Source: Leisingera daeponensis (GTDB lineage: Bacteria > Pseudomonadota > Alphaproteobacteria > Rhodobacterales > Rhodobacteraceae). From it: a DNA stretch of 64,000 nt. How positions within the stretch are numbered: position 1 is the stretch's first letter; each line of letters begins with the position of its first letter. Under the pieces are notes generated by a model. The model did not search any database and was not told the DNA's origin. It saw only the letters and a program-made list of their open reading frames with translations. Positions 43,718 through 52,939 of the stretch are shown one piece after another. The position numbers and the translations under genes are program-made. The stretch spans positions 62,001-126,000 of the forward strand of contig NZ_JAHVJA010000006.1 of the NCBI RefSeq assembly GCF_019801465.1, in the 5' to 3' direction.

Positions 43718-44074
43718 ATGAGACGGATCATGCCCCTATTCCTTTGCCTGTTGGCCGGCAGCGCCGCCGCTGATAGCTGGAAGCTGAAGCCCGGCGACAC
43801 GCCTTTCGCGCAATCAGAGCTGGAGGCGCTCCCGGGGCAGTCCTTCCGCTTTTTTGACGGCGGCGAGTCGCAATACGGCAGCGGCGGCGCCTATGCCTAC
43901 ACATACTCCGCAGAAAACGGCGGCGGCACTGCCTGGGGCACTTACCGGATCGTTGAAGACGGCAGTATCTGTGTTGCCTTCACCAACGGGTTCGGCCGCT
44001 GCGACATGTTTGTCCGCAACGGCAGCCGGATCATTCTGATCACAGAAAACGGCGAGAGGTTTCCGGTGCGCTAG
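43718..44074 (+). CDS. Small exported hypothetical protein
   Basis: A 118-residue protein with a signal peptide (MRRIMPLFLCLLAGSAAADS). The mature part is rich in Gly, Tyr and Phe (FFDGGESQYGSGGAYAYTYSAENGGG) and has two cysteines in ICVAFTNGFGRCDMF. It should be a small beta-rich periplasmic protein. I recognise no named family. The frame overlaps the end of the convergent lytic transglycosylase gene by 4 bp. Confidence 0.65.
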   Translation: MRRIMPLFLCLLAGSAAADSWKLKPGDTPFAQSELEALPGQSFRFFDGGESQYGSGGAYAYTYSAENGGGTAWGTYRIVEDGSICVAFTNGFGRCDMFVRNGSRIILITENGERFPVR

Positions 44075-45240
44075 AGCTTTTTGAGCAATGCCGGGGTCGG
44101 CCAGGCGTCTGCGGGCAGGCCGAGGCGGACCTGCTCTTTCTGCACAGCGACCCGGGTGCGGGCGCCAAGGATACCGTCAATGTCGCCCACGTTGTGGCCG
44201 CGCGCCTGCAGTTTCTTCTGCAGCTGCTTCATCTGGGCGTCATTCAGTCCGCTGTCCGGCTTGCCTGCCTCATAGACCTCGGCGCCTTGCAGCCGGTTGG
44301 CAAAATAGGCGGCAGTCAGCACATAAGTGAAGCTCTGGTTCCATTCGAAATAAACGCCGAAGTTCGGATAGGCGAGAAAGGCAGGCCCCTTGTGGCCCTG
44401 CGGCAGCAGCAGCGAAGCGCGCAGGGACGGGTCTGCCAGATTGCCCTCGCGTGCAGCCACGCCCAGCTTGCGCCACTGCGCCACGGACTTCTTCTTCGCG
44501 GTGCCGCTCATGGACAGGTCCAGGTCCGCGGGGATGGTGACTTCCTGCAGCCATGGCTGGCCCGGCTGCCAGCCGAGGTGCGACAGCATCCGGGCACCGG
44601 ACATCAGCGCATCGGGGGCCGAAGTCTTCAGGCTGACTTTGCCGTCGCCATCGGCATCGACACCGTGCCGCAGGATATCGCCCGGCAGCATCTGCACCAT
44701 GCCGATCTCGCCCGCCCAGGCACCGGTGGTGCGCTCAGGGTCGAAGTTGCCCTGTTTGAACAGTTCCAGTGCGGAGAACACCTGCGGCCGGAACAGCTCC
44801 GGACGGCGGCAGTCATGCGCCAGCGTGACCAGCGCGTCGCGGGTGTTGAAATCGCCCTGGTATCCGCCGTAGTCGGTCTCGAACGCCCAGAAGGCCAGCA
44901 GAACACCGCGGTCGATGCCATAGGTGTTCTCGATCCGCTGGAATGTGGCGTCGTGTTTTTGCGACATCTGCAAGCCGCGCCGCAGGCGCTCCTGCGAGAT
45001 CAGGCGGCGGGAAAAGTCGATAAAGGGTTTCTGGAAGACTCCCTGACCCCGGTCGGCCTTGAGCACGCGGGGGTCCTGGCTGGTGGCGGCGAAAAAGGCA
45101 TTGACCGTGGCGTTGTCATAGCCGGCCTGAACGGCCTCTTCCTTCATCAGCTTCACGAAGTTCTGAAAGCCGCCGCCGCACTGGGCTGCTGCCGCAGCAG
45201 GCAGCAGGGCCGCTGCGAGGACAAAGGGCATTAGGCGCAT
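44071..45240 (-). CDS. Lytic murein transglycosylase (MltB/SLT_2-type) with peptidoglycan-binding domain
   Basis: A 389-residue protein starting at the ATG at 45240 with a signal peptide (MRLMPFVLAAALLPAAAAAQ). The catalytic Glu is in GVLLAFWAFETDYGGYQGDFNTRDAL, and GEIGMVQMLPGDILRHGVDADGDGKVSL is an MltB signature. The last 60 residues are a PG_binding_1 domain (LNDAQMKQLQKKLQARGHNVGDIDGILGARTRVAV). It cleaves murein with 1,6-anhydro ends in the periplasm. Confidence 0.9.
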   Translation of the reverse strand: MRLMPFVLAAALLPAAAAAQCGGGFQNFVKLMKEEAVQAGYDNATVNAFFAATSQDPRVLKADRGQGVFQKPFIDFSRRLISQERLRRGLQMSQKHDATFQRIENTYGIDRGVLLAFWAFETDYGGYQGDFNTRDALVTLAHDCRRPELFRPQVFSALELFKQGNFDPERTTGAWAGEIGMVQMLPGDILRHGVDADGDGKVSLKTSAPDALMSGARMLSHLGWQPGQPWLQEVTIPADLDLSMSGTAKKKSVAQWRKLGVAAREGNLADPSLRASLLLPQGHKGPAFLAYPNFGVYFEWNQSFTYVLTAAYFANRLQGAEVYEAGKPDSGLNDAQMKQLQKKLQARGHNVGDIDGILGARTRVAVQKEQVRLGLPADAWPTPALLKKL

Positions 45241-45286
45241 GGTTCTGGCGCTCCTTGGTCTTACCGCTCCCACGGGGTCTTATGTG

Positions 45287-46198
45287 CTAGAAAACCGCGG
45301 CAATGGCAACCGTCAGGGCCAGCGCAAGCGCCCAGGCCTGCCATAGGAGCGTAACCGATCGCGTGATGGTTTCAGCACTGGCGCTTTTGACGCCGCTGGC
45401 GTGGACCCAGCGAAAATCGCGCATTTGGCCGTCGTAAGACCGCGGCCCGGCCAGCGATGCATCCAGCGCCCGCGCCATCGCGGCCTCGGGCCAGCCGGCA
45501 TTGGGGGAGCGGTGCGTGCGGGCATCCTCGGCGATGGCGCCCCAGTGCCTCAGCTGGCCGCCGGCCAGGGCGATCAGCCCCCCGGTGATCCGGGCCGGGA
45601 TCAGGTTCAGCAGGTCGTCCAGCCGGGCGCTGGCCCAGCCAAAGTCCCGGTACCGGTCGTTGCGGTAGCCGATCATGCTGTCTGCGGTGTTGACCAGCTT
45701 GTAGATGATCAGCCCCGGCAGCCCGGCAATCAGGAACCAGAAGGCGGGCGCAATAACGCCGTCGGACAGGTTCTCCGCGCCGCTTTCGATAGCAGAGCGC
45801 GCGGCCTGCGGCGCGGTCATGCTCTCTGTATCGCGGCTGACGATCATCGCCACGGCCTCGCGGCCTTCTTCCAGGCTGTTGCGCAGGCCGCTGGCCACGG
45901 CAGCCACATGTTCGGTCAGGGACCGCTGGGCGATCAGGATTGCTGCAACAAGGATTTCCACCAGCGTGCCGGGCAAGGCCAGCAGCTTGCCCGCGATGAA
46001 GCCGGCCAGAACCAGGGCGGCCGCCGCCAGCACGCCATTGATGCGGCGGCTGGAGCCGGAGTTGAGCTTGCGGTCGAGAAGGCTGACCATCCTGCCCATC
46101 AGCACGGCCGGGTGGGTGACCCGCGACCACAGCCATTTCGGTTCGCCGAAGACGGCATCCAGCAGCAGGGCAACAGCGAGCATTCCGGCGGTGGTCAT
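45287..46198 (-). CDS. cobD: Adenosylcobinamide-phosphate synthase CobD/CbiB
   Basis: A 303-residue polytopic membrane enzyme. It has [88 protein letters not shown] and [14 protein letters not shown], the family motifs. It attaches the aminopropanol arm to adenosylcobyric acid. Its ATG overlaps the cobC stop by 4 bp (ATGA), so they are translated together. In B12 synthesis it uses the product of CobC. Confidence 0.93.
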   Translation of the reverse strand: MTTAGMLAVALLLDAVFGEPKWLWSRVTHPAVLMGRMVSLLDRKLNSGSSRRINGVLAAAALVLAGFIAGKLLALPGTLVEILVAAILIAQRSLTEHVAAVASGLRNSLEEGREAVAMIVSRDTESMTAPQAARSAIESGAENLSDGVIAPAFWFLIAGLPGLIIYKLVNTADSMIGYRNDRYRDFGWASARLDDLLNLIPARITGGLIALAGGQLRHWGAIAEDARTHRSPNAGWPEAAMARALDASLAGPRSYDGQMRDFRWVHASGVKSASAETITRSVTLLWQAWALALALTVAIAAVF

Positions 46199-47157
46199 AG
46201 CGCAGCCTCCAGTCTGTCCCAGCCCTCCGCGTGCGGCAGGCCGAGTCGCAGGTAGGTTTTTGAATAGGGGAAAATGCGGCTCCAGATATGGGCGCGGGCC
46301 AGCCTGCGCTGCCAGGCCGCGGCATCATCCACCGTGTAGAGCCGGAACAGATCGGTGCCGCCTGCAAGCGAGGCCCCTTTGGCGAGCACAAGCTCGTCCA
46401 GCCTGGCCGCATCCTGGCGGAGCCTGGTGCGGGTTGCTTCTGCCCAGTCGTGATCCCGCAGCGCCAGGGCGCCGGTGCGCAGGGCAGGGCCGGACACCGC
46501 CCAGGGGCCCTGCCAGGTCGCCAGCTGCGCAATCAGCCTAGGGTCACCGATGGCGAAGCCGAGCCGCAGGCCCGCGAGGCCCCAGAACTTGCCGAAGCTT
46601 TTCAGCACCACGGTGCCCGGGCGTGCGGCCAGGCGGATCAGGCTCTGATCAGGGCAAACGTCGCAGAAACTCTCGTCAATGATGGTCAGCGGCGCAGAAA
46701 GATCCTCTTCGCTCCACAAGCGGCCGTCCGGATTGTTAGGATGAACTGCCACCTGCGCTTCGGCGGGGCCGTGCACCCGGACAATCCAGCCGCGAGCCTC
46801 GAACGCGGCGGCGTGCTCATTATAGGTGGGCTTGGTGATCTGCACCCAGCGCGGTTCGGCCAGGGCAGGCAGCGCCGCAATCAGGGCCGAAGCGCCGGGA
46901 GCCGCCAGAACCGCCGCTTGATCCGGGATGTTCCAGAACCTGCGGGCAGCCCGCTCCACTTCCGCCAGGGCGTCCGCATCCGGCAGCGCCCCCCAGTCGC
47001 CGGCGGTGAATTCCGGCAGCGGGTAGGGGTGCGGGTTGATGCCGGTGGACAGGTCCATCCAGCCGCTGCGGCTGCCGCCGAATTCGGCAATGGCCGCGCT
47101 CAGGTTGCCGCCATGATCGCGGGGCTGGGTCGCTAGGTCGAGAGAGAGGTCATGCAT
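46195..47157 (-). CDS. cobC: Threonine-phosphate decarboxylase CobC
   Basis: A 320-residue PLP enzyme starting at the ATG at 47157, with GGTGG eight bases upstream; a GTG at 47169 adds four residues. [14 protein letters not shown] and [14 protein letters not shown] are typical of CobD-Salmonella/CobC proteins. The PLP lysine is in [18 protein letters not shown]. It makes (R)-1-aminopropan-2-yl phosphate from L-threonine phosphate for the B12 nucleotide loop. It is followed by cobD with overlapping codons. Confidence 0.9.
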   Translation of the reverse strand: MHDLSLDLATQPRDHGGNLSAAIAEFGGSRSGWMDLSTGINPHPYPLPEFTAGDWGALPDADALAEVERAARRFWNIPDQAAVLAAPGASALIAALPALAEPRWVQITKPTYNEHAAAFEARGWIVRVHGPAEAQVAVHPNNPDGRLWSEEDLSAPLTIIDESFCDVCPDQSLIRLAARPGTVVLKSFGKFWGLAGLRLGFAIGDPRLIAQLATWQGPWAVSGPALRTGALALRDHDWAEATRTRLRQDAARLDELVLAKGASLAGGTDLFRLYTVDDAAAWQRRLARAHIWSRIFPYSKTYLRLGLPHAEGWDRLEAAL

Positions 47158-47265
47158 CGCGGTCGCCACCGGTGAGAGTTCGCTCCGGCCCGGGGCCGGC
47201 TGCCATGTGAGGCACTGCGCGTATTAACCTATGCCGCACGATGCGTGAACTCCCTATTTATGGCG

Positions 47266-48240
47266 TCAGCCGCGCCCGTGCGGCTCCATCCAGCCGATAA
47301 CTGGGTTTATGGGGATGATCCGGTGCGGATTGATGGTGTCGTGGCTGTAGTGGTAATGGCGCACGATATGCTGCATCCCCACGGTCTCCGCCACGCCCGG
47401 CCACTGGTACAGCTCGCGCGTGTACGCCCAGAGGTTGGGGTAATCCGTCAGCCGTTTGCGGTTGCATTTGAAATGGGTGTGGTAGACCGGGTCGAAACGC
47501 AGCAGCGTGGTGAACAGGCGCCAGTCTGCCTCGGTGATGCGCTCACCCAGCAGGTAGCGGTGCTGCGACAGCAGATCCTCCAGCCAGTCCAGGCTGTCGA
47601 ACAGCGGCACGACCGCGTCGTCATAGGCCTCTTGTGACGTGGCAAAGCCGCATTTGTAGACGCCGTTGTTTATCGTGCTGTAAATGCGGGCGTTGACCGC
47701 TTCAATCGGTTCGCGCAGCTCCTCGGGCCAATAGTCGTCGCCGTTGCCAGTGACCCCGTCGAAGGCCGAGTTGAACATGCGGATAATCTCGGCGCTTTCG
47801 TTGGAGACAATGGTGGCTTTCGCCTTGTCCCACAGCACCGGCACCGTCACCCGGCCGGTGTATTCCGCATCGGCGCGGGTGTATATCTGATGCAGATGGG
47901 AGCTGCCGAAAAGGGAGTCGCCGGTGGCCCCGTGCGCGTCGGTGTCAAAGGTCCAGCCTTCGCCCAGCATGTCGGGGTGCACCGCGGAGACGGTAATGTG
48001 ATCCTCCAGCTCCTTCAGCTGGCGGAAAATCAGGGTGCGGTGGGCCCAGGGGCAGGCCAGCGACACATAGAGGTGGTAGCGTCCGCTTTCCGCCTTGAAG
48101 CCGCCATCGCCCGACGGGCCTGCGCTGCCGTCCGCGGTGATCCAGTTGCGGAACTGCGATTCGCTGCGCTTGAAGGCGCCGCCGGTGGATTTGGTATCAT
48201 ACCACTGGTCGTGCCATTTCCCGTCGATCAAAAGTCCCAT
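47266..48240 (-). CDS. Glutathionyl-hydroquinone reductase (ECM4/YqjG-type GST)
   Basis: A 324-residue xi-class GST starting at the ATG at 48240. The catalytic Cys63 is in LYVSLACPWAHRTLIFRQLKEL, followed by SAVHPDML and VPVLWDKAKATIVSNESAEIIRMFN, which bind glutathione. The C-terminal all-alpha domain has LGERITEADWRLFTTLLRFDPVYHTHFKCN. It reduces glutathionylated hydroquinones. It is divergent from the 122-residue unknown gene across 213 bp. Confidence 0.92.
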   Translation of the reverse strand: MGLLIDGKWHDQWYDTKSTGGAFKRSESQFRNWITADGSAGPSGDGGFKAESGRYHLYVSLACPWAHRTLIFRQLKELEDHITVSAVHPDMLGEGWTFDTDAHGATGDSLFGSSHLHQIYTRADAEYTGRVTVPVLWDKAKATIVSNESAEIIRMFNSAFDGVTGNGDDYWPEELREPIEAVNARIYSTINNGVYKCGFATSQEAYDDAVVPLFDSLDWLEDLLSQHRYLLGERITEADWRLFTTLLRFDPVYHTHFKCNRKRLTDYPNLWAYTRELYQWPGVAETVGMQHIVRHYHYSHDTINPHRIIPINPVIGWMEPHGRG

Positions 48241-48453
48241 CGCGTCTGCTCCTGCTGCTGTGCAGGGAAAACATATGCGGAGCGGGCGCGGGCGCCTATG
48301 CAAGCCAGCGCGCAGGCCTTCTGCACCTCTGCACAGGAGCAACAAAATTGCGCGGCCGTGAAATTTTCGAAAATGTTCACTTGATTTTATATGTTTGTGA
48401 CGCACCGTTGAGAGAAGGACCGGGGAAACCCAAGCATTTGGAAGGCTGCTGCG

Positions 48454-48822
48454 ATGAATACTTATGTACCCAAAGCCGTGCAGGAAGCGCTGGACTCCGC
48501 CCGCCTGCAAGGGATGCGGCGCAAGAGCCGTTTGCGGGTGATGGCGGACAATGAGCTCTATCCGGTGCTGCGGCTGTGGAAGACCGGTTTCTCGGTCGAG
48601 GCGGAGACCGCGCCGATGCTGCGCGGGCTGGTTGATATCTACGACGGTGCCCGCCACTTGTCGCAATGCCTGATCGTTGCAGGCGAGGAAGAAGGCGGTG
48701 AGATGCGCTATGAGTTCAAGCGCTCGACCCCGGCCGCGGACCAGGCGCCCCTGGATTTCTACAAGTCGCCGGACGGGCCTGCCGGGCTGATCCCCTTCGA
48801 CCAGTCGCAAGGCAAAATCTGA
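48454..48822 (+). CDS. Conserved hypothetical protein, 122 residues
   Basis: A 122-residue cytoplasmic protein starting at an ATG behind GGAAGG. The N-terminal half is basic and helical (LDSARLQGMRRKSRLRVMADNELYPVLRLWKTGFSVEAE), the second half is more acidic with beta-rich segments (VDIYDGARHLSQCLIVAGEEEGGEMRYEFKRST). I recognise no family or catalytic motif. The 10-bp gap to the convergent L,D-transpeptidase means it ends cleanly. The structured composition supports a real gene. Confidence 0.7.
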   Translation: MNTYVPKAVQEALDSARLQGMRRKSRLRVMADNELYPVLRLWKTGFSVEAETAPMLRGLVDIYDGARHLSQCLIVAGEEEGGEMRYEFKRSTPAADQAPLDFYKSPDGPAGLIPFDQSQGKI

Positions 48823-48831
48823 TCCGGCGCC

Positions 48832-49362
48832 CTAGGGCCGGATCTCCACCACTGTCCCGATCTCTGCAAGGCGCCAGAGCGTTTGCATCTGCTCATTGCT
48901 TACAGCAATGCAGCCGGCGGTCCAATCGCCAGGCAAAGTGATAAGATTGCCGACCGAATTCGGCTGCCCGTGAATGAATATATCGCCGCCCGGGCTGAGC
49001 CCGGCGGCTTCGGCGCGGGCGCGGTCCTCGGGCTTCGGATAGTCGATTCCCAGCGACAGGTGATAGGCGCTGTTGGGGTTGCGCCGGTCGATCCTGAAGA
49101 GGCCTTCAGGCGTTTTTCCGTCGCCTTCCTGCTCCTTGTCGCCTGACGGTGCAAATCCCAGCGCGATGGGGAATTTCAGCACGGTCTCCCCGCCGCGGCT
49201 GGCGGTCAGGCGGCGGGCGGATTTCTCGATCAGGATGCGGTCGATCCGGTCCACCGCTGCGGCATGCGGCGGCGGTGCGGGGGGCGGCGCAAAGGCCTGC
49301 CAGGCCACCCAGGCGGCGCCGGTCACGACAACCAGCGCCAGCAGGCGCAGCAGGCGTTTCAC
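48832..49362 (-). CDS. L,D-transpeptidase (YkuD-type) with N-terminal anchor
   Basis: A 176-residue protein starting at a GTG two bases after the upstream lyase stop. Residues 1-25 form a signal anchor, then Pro-rich linker (PPPAPPPHA). The YkuD domain has the catalytic set His131 in FIHGQPNSVGN and Cys151 in TAGCIAVSN. It would make 3-3 peptidoglycan cross-links or attach proteins to murein in the periplasm. It is probably co-transcribed with the PatB-type lyase. Confidence 0.88.
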   Translation of the reverse strand: MKRLLRLLALVVVTGAAWVAWQAFAPPPAPPPHAAAVDRIDRILIEKSARRLTASRGGETVLKFPIALGFAPSGDKEQEGDGKTPEGLFRIDRRNPNSAYHLSLGIDYPKPEDRARAEAAGLSPGGDIFIHGQPNSVGNLITLPGDWTAGCIAVSNEQMQTLWRLAEIGTVVEIRP

Positions 49363-49364
49363 TG

Positions 49365-50537
49365 TTACTGCAGGTCCGAGAAGGCTGCGGTCAGGCGGCG
49401 GCAGGCTTCCTCAACCCGTGCCCGCTGTGTGGCGAGGTTGAAACGCTCCATGAATTCGCCGCCGGCTCCGAAACCGTCGCCCGGCGAGGTGGCGATTCTG
49501 GCGTCCTCGCGCAGCCGCTTGATGAATTCCGCTCGGCTCATGCCGGTGCCGGAGAAATCGACCCAGGCCAGGTAGGTCGACTGCAGCGGCAGCGACTTCA
49601 GTCCCGGCAGCGCGTTCACGGTCTCGTCAAACAGTTTCCGGTTGCCCTCCAGATGGGCGATCTGGGCATCGACCCATTCTGCGCCTTCGGGCGAATAGGC
49701 GGCGGTGATCATCGCCACGCCAAGCGCGCTGGGGTCATAATCCAAGGTGGCCTGGCGGTGCCGCATCGCCGCCCGCAGGTCCGGGTCCGGGATCATCATG
49801 TTGCCGGTGCGCTGACCGGCGATGTTGAAGGTCTTAGAGGGCGCCGTCAGGGTGACGGTCCAGGGACGGGCATCGGGCGCGGCCACATCCATCGGCACAA
49901 AGGTGCTGCCCGGGTAGACCAGGTCATGGTGGATTTCATCCGATACCAGGATCAGCCCGTTGCGCTTGGCGAACGCCGCCACCGCACGCAGTTCCTCCGG
50001 CGTCCAGACCCGGCCCGAGGGGTTCTGCGGCGAGCACCACAGCAGCAGCTTCTCAGTCCCGTTCAAGCGGGATTGCGCATCATCAAGGTCCAGGTTGTAC
50101 GTGCCGCCGTCCCGCGCCAGCGGGCATTCGGTCACCTTGCGGCCCGCCTTGTTCACTTTGTGGGCAAATTCATGGTAGACGGGCGAGAAGATCACGACGC
50201 CGTCGCCGGGTTCGCTCCAGACATCAATGCAGAGCGCAATGGCGTTGCCCAAACCTTGCGAGGTCAGCACCCATTCGGTCTCGATCTCCCAGCTGTGCCG
50301 GTTTTTCATCCACCACTGCACCGCCTTCAGATACTCCGGGTGCTGCCAGGAATATCCGAACACGCCATGCTCTGCGGCCTGTTTGACCGCCTCGATCACG
50401 CAGGGCGCGGTCTCATAGTCTGAGTCCGCCGTCCACATCGCCAGACCATCCTCGGGGGAGACGCCGAACAGCTTCTCCATCTTGTCCCATTTCGAGCTGT
50501 GTGTGCCGCGGCGGTCAGTCGGTTTGTCAAAATTCAT
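49365..50537 (-). CDS. MalY/PatB-type C-S lyase (cystathionine beta-lyase-like aminotransferase)
   Basis: A 390-residue PLP enzyme starting at the ATG at 50537 (MNFDKPTDRRGTHSSKWDKM). The motif RRGTHSSKWD is the MalY/PatB start. Other marks are SEPGDGVVIFSPVYHEFAHK, LVSDEIHHDLVY, and the PLP lysine in LTAPSKTFNIAGQRTG. It cleaves C-S bonds of cystathionine or related thioethers to homocysteine, pyruvate and ammonia. It is divergent from the deformylase genes. Confidence 0.9.
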   Translation of the reverse strand: MNFDKPTDRRGTHSSKWDKMEKLFGVSPEDGLAMWTADSDYETAPCVIEAVKQAAEHGVFGYSWQHPEYLKAVQWWMKNRHSWEIETEWVLTSQGLGNAIALCIDVWSEPGDGVVIFSPVYHEFAHKVNKAGRKVTECPLARDGGTYNLDLDDAQSRLNGTEKLLLWCSPQNPSGRVWTPEELRAVAAFAKRNGLILVSDEIHHDLVYPGSTFVPMDVAAPDARPWTVTLTAPSKTFNIAGQRTGNMMIPDPDLRAAMRHRQATLDYDPSALGVAMITAAYSPEGAEWVDAQIAHLEGNRKLFDETVNALPGLKSLPLQSTYLAWVDFSGTGMSRAEFIKRLREDARIATSPGDGFGAGGEFMERFNLATQRARVEEACRRLTAAFSDLQ

Positions 50538-50605
50538 GTGGTGAGCTCCCGTATCGTTGCAAGCGAAGCTAATCGCTGCAGCGGCGCGCGCAAGGGGGCG
50601 TTGCG

Positions 50606-51154
50606 ATGGGGGCTGCAATCGCATACATGAAGCACATGAAAAGACCGATCCTGATCCACCCCGATCCCCGCCTGAAAAAGGTCTGCGTGGCTGTGCCGGA
50701 CCTGAGCGACGACTTGCGCGTGCTGGCGGACGACATGCTGGAAACCATGTATGCCGCACCGGGCATCGGCTTGGCGGCGCCGCAGATCGGCATCCTGCAG
50801 CGGCTGATCGTGCTGGACTGCGTCAAGGAAGAAGATGGTGAGCCGCGCCCGCTGGTGATGTTCAACCCCGAGATCATTTCCGCCTCGGACGAAACCAATG
50901 TCTATGAGGAAGGCTGCCTCTCGATCCCGGATCAATATGCCGAGGTGACCCGCCCCAAGGTGGTGGAGGTCGAATGGATGGACCGCGACGGCAATGCGCA
51001 GCGCGAGACCTTCGGTGGCCTCTGGGCGACCTGCGTCCAGCATGAGATCGACCACCTGAACGGTAAACTGTTTATCGACTATCTGAAGCCGCTGAAGCGC
51101 CAGATGATCACCCGCAAGATGCAGAAACTGAAGCGCGAACGCGCCCGCGCCTGA
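50606..51154 (+). CDS. def: Peptide deformylase 1 (canonical)
   Basis: A 182-residue enzyme. All three motifs are intact: GIGLAAPQIG, EEGCLSIP and VQHEIDHLNG, giving the Cys, two His metal ligands and the catalytic Glu. The family N-terminus begins at MKRPILIHPDPRLKK (ATG at 50636). I list the upstream ATG at 50606 because GGGGG lies eight bases before it; the real start may be either. It removes formyl groups from nascent proteins. It lies 13 bp before the second deformylase and works with Fmt. Confidence 0.95.
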   Translation: MGAAIAYMKHMKRPILIHPDPRLKKVCVAVPDLSDDLRVLADDMLETMYAAPGIGLAAPQIGILQRLIVLDCVKEEDGEPRPLVMFNPEIISASDETNVYEEGCLSIPDQYAEVTRPKVVEVEWMDRDGNAQRETFGGLWATCVQHEIDHLNGKLFIDYLKPLKRQMITRKMQKLKRERARA

Positions 51155-51167
51155 GGGAAGCCCAGAC

Positions 51168-51665
51168 ATGACCGTCCGCACCTGCCTGCCCTGGCCCGAC
51201 AAATGCCTGCGCACGAAGGCTGAAGAGGTGACAGAGATCACCGATGAGATCCGTGAAATCTGGAACGACATGGTCGATACGATGGAGGCAATGCCGGGTG
51301 TCGGCCTGGCCGCCAACCAGATTGGCGTGATGCTGCGGCTTGCGGTGGTGGACGGCTCGACTGAGCGCGGCCGTGCCGTGAAGCTCGCCAACCCCGAGAT
51401 TCTGCATGCCTCGGTCGAGCTGCGCGAGCATAACGAGGCCAGCCCCAATCTGCCCGGCGTCTCCGCCAGGATCAAACGCCCGCGCGCCGTCACGGTCCGG
51501 TTCATCAACGAGCAGGGCATGGTGGACCGCAAGGATTTCGTCGGGATCGAGGCAACCTCGGTGCAGCACCAGATCGACCACCTGAACGGCAGGATGTATT
51601 TCGACCGTCTCAGCAAGGTGAAGCGCGACATGCTGATCCGCAAGGCAAAGAAGCTGAACGGCTGA
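51168..51665 (+). CDS. Peptide deformylase-like protein 2, catalytic residues missing
   Basis: A 165-residue protein of the deformylase fold. Motif 1 is present (GVGLAANQIG), but motif 2 is EASPNLPGVSA instead of EGCLSxP, so the Cys metal ligand is absent, and motif 3 is VQHQIDHLNG instead of VQHEIDH, so the catalytic Glu is Gln. The DNA codons at both sites are clear (CAG at the Glu position). It is therefore probably inactive as a deformylase or uses a different mechanism. It sits between def and fmt. Confidence 0.85.
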   Translation: MTVRTCLPWPDKCLRTKAEEVTEITDEIREIWNDMVDTMEAMPGVGLAANQIGVMLRLAVVDGSTERGRAVKLANPEILHASVELREHNEASPNLPGVSARIKRPRAVTVRFINEQGMVDRKDFVGIEATSVQHQIDHLNGRMYFDRLSKVKRDMLIRKAKKLNG

Positions 51666-51742
51666 AACTGATATTTTTTCCGGATCGCCTGCGATCCGGC
51701 TCGCGCCTGGCGGCAAACTGCAAGGCGCCCCGGGGAAGGCTT

Positions 51743-51765
51743 GGCGGGCAGATTGCCCGCCCTAC
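51743..51765. repeat. Short palindromic repeat, copy 2
   Basis: GGCGGGC (51743-51749) and GCCCGCC (51755-51761) pair around AGATT, followed by CTAC. Read on the other strand it begins GTAGGGCGGGC and matches the type at 37343-37365. It lies just upstream of the fmt ribosome site (GGAGG). A second hairpin with CCGGATCGC/GCGATCCGG lies at 51680-51699. Confidence 0.5.
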
Positions 51766-51775
51766 GGAGGCATAG

Positions 51776-52681
51776 ATGCGCATCATCTTCATGGGAACGC
51801 CCGATTTCTCGGTGCCGGTGCTGGACGCGCTGGTGGAGTCCGGGCATGAGATTGCCGCTGTTTACTGCCAGCCGCCCCGGCCGGCCGGCCGCGGCAAGAA
51901 GGACCGGCCTGCACCCGTTCACGCCCGCGCCGCGGACTTGGGGCTGGAAGTGCGCCACCCGGTTTCGCTCAAAGGCGAGGAGGAGCAGGGAGCATTTGCG
52001 GGGCTGAATGCGGATGTGGCGGTGGTGGTGGCCTACGGTCTGATCCTGCCGCAGGCCATTCTGGATGCGCCCCGGCACGGCTGCCTGAACATCCATGCGA
52101 GCCTGCTGCCGCGCTGGCGCGGCGCGGCACCGATCCACCGGGCGATCATGGCGGGCGACGCGGAAACCGGCGTTTGCATCATGCAGATGGAAGCGGGGCT
52201 CGACACCGGCCCGGTGCTGCTGCGTGAGGCCACTGCGATCAGTGCAGAGGAAACCACCGCACAGTTGCATGACCGGCTTTCGGAAATGGGGGCCGGACTG
52301 ATCGTTGAGGCCTTGCGGCGCCTGCCGGAGCTGACACCGGAAGTGCAGCCCGGAGATGGCGTCACCTACGCGGAAAAAATCGACAAGGCGGAGGCTCAGA
52401 TCGACTGGTCCCGCCCGGCAGCGGAAGTGGACCGGAAGATCCGCGGCCTGTCGCCCTTCCCCGGAGCCTGGTGCGAGATCGAAGGCCAGCGGGTCAAGCT
52501 GCTGGCGTCACGGATTGCGGAGGGGCAGGGCGTGCCCGGCGAGGTGCTGGACGACGCCCTGACGGTTGCCTGCGGGGCCGGCGCGGTGCAGCTGTTGCGC
52601 TTGCAACGCGCGGGCAAAAGCGCGCAGGATCCCGATGTATTCCTGCGCGGCTTCCCGGTTCCGAAGGGCCGCCGCCTGTAA
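51776..52681 (+). CDS. fmt: Methionyl-tRNA formyltransferase
   Basis: A 301-residue enzyme starting at an ATG behind [25 protein letters not shown] opens the Rossmann-like domain, and [24 protein letters not shown] has the catalytic Asn-His pair and the SLLP folate loop, with DTGPVL later supplying the Asp. The C-terminal domain binds initiator tRNA. It formylates Met-tRNA(fMet) using 10-formyltetrahydrofolate. It follows two deformylase genes, a common arrangement. Confidence 0.95.
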   Translation: MRIIFMGTPDFSVPVLDALVESGHEIAAVYCQPPRPAGRGKKDRPAPVHARAADLGLEVRHPVSLKGEEEQGAFAGLNADVAVVVAYGLILPQAILDAPRHGCLNIHASLLPRWRGAAPIHRAIMAGDAETGVCIMQMEAGLDTGPVLLREATAISAEETTAQLHDRLSEMGAGLIVEALRRLPELTPEVQPGDGVTYAEKIDKAEAQIDWSRPAAEVDRKIRGLSPFPGAWCEIEGQRVKLLASRIAEGQGVPGEVLDDALTVACGAGAVQLLRLQRAGKSAQDPDVFLRGFPVPKGRRL

Positions 52682-52693
52682 CCGGAGGGTCTG

Positions 52694-52930
52694 ATGCCCA
52701 TCATTGCCCTGATCATCATCGGCGCCGCAGCCGGTTTCCTGGCAACCCGGCTGATGCGGCTTGAGACCGATATCATCACCACGGTCTGTATCGGTATGGC
52801 AGGAGCGCTGATCGGCGGCTTAGTGCTGCGCGCTCTGCTGGCAGTGATGGGGTTCATGGCCGGCTTTGTTGGAGCCGTCTTGGGCGCCCTTGTGCTGATC
52901 TGGCTTTGGCAGCGCTACATTCAGCGTTAG
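52694..52930 (+). CDS. GlsB/YeaQ/YmgE-like small membrane protein
   Basis: A 78-residue, very hydrophobic protein. Three helices: ALIIIGAAAGFLATRLM, IGMAGALIGGLVLRALLAVMGFMAGF and GAVLGALVLIWLWQRY. The Gly-rich pattern GAAAGFLATRLMRLETDIITTVCIGMAGALIGG matches the transglycosylase-associated/GlsB family. Probably in the inner membrane, and associated in other bacteria with stress. It follows fmt by 12 bp in the same direction. Confidence 0.75.
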   Translation: MPIIALIIIGAAAGFLATRLMRLETDIITTVCIGMAGALIGGLVLRALLAVMGFMAGFVGAVLGALVLIWLWQRYIQR

Positions 52931-52939
52931 CCGCCGCAA

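Noticed and set aside
47158-47265. Cobalamin riboswitch upstream of cobC.
   Set aside because: The gap is only about 100 bp and I see no B12-box (GCCACTG) on the transcribed strand; too short for the full structure.
51680-51699. CCGGATCGC/GCGATCCGG hairpin preceded by six T residues as a terminator after def2.
   Set aside because: The T-run lies before the stem on the forward strand and is an A-run after it on the reverse, so it has the wrong polarity for either direction.
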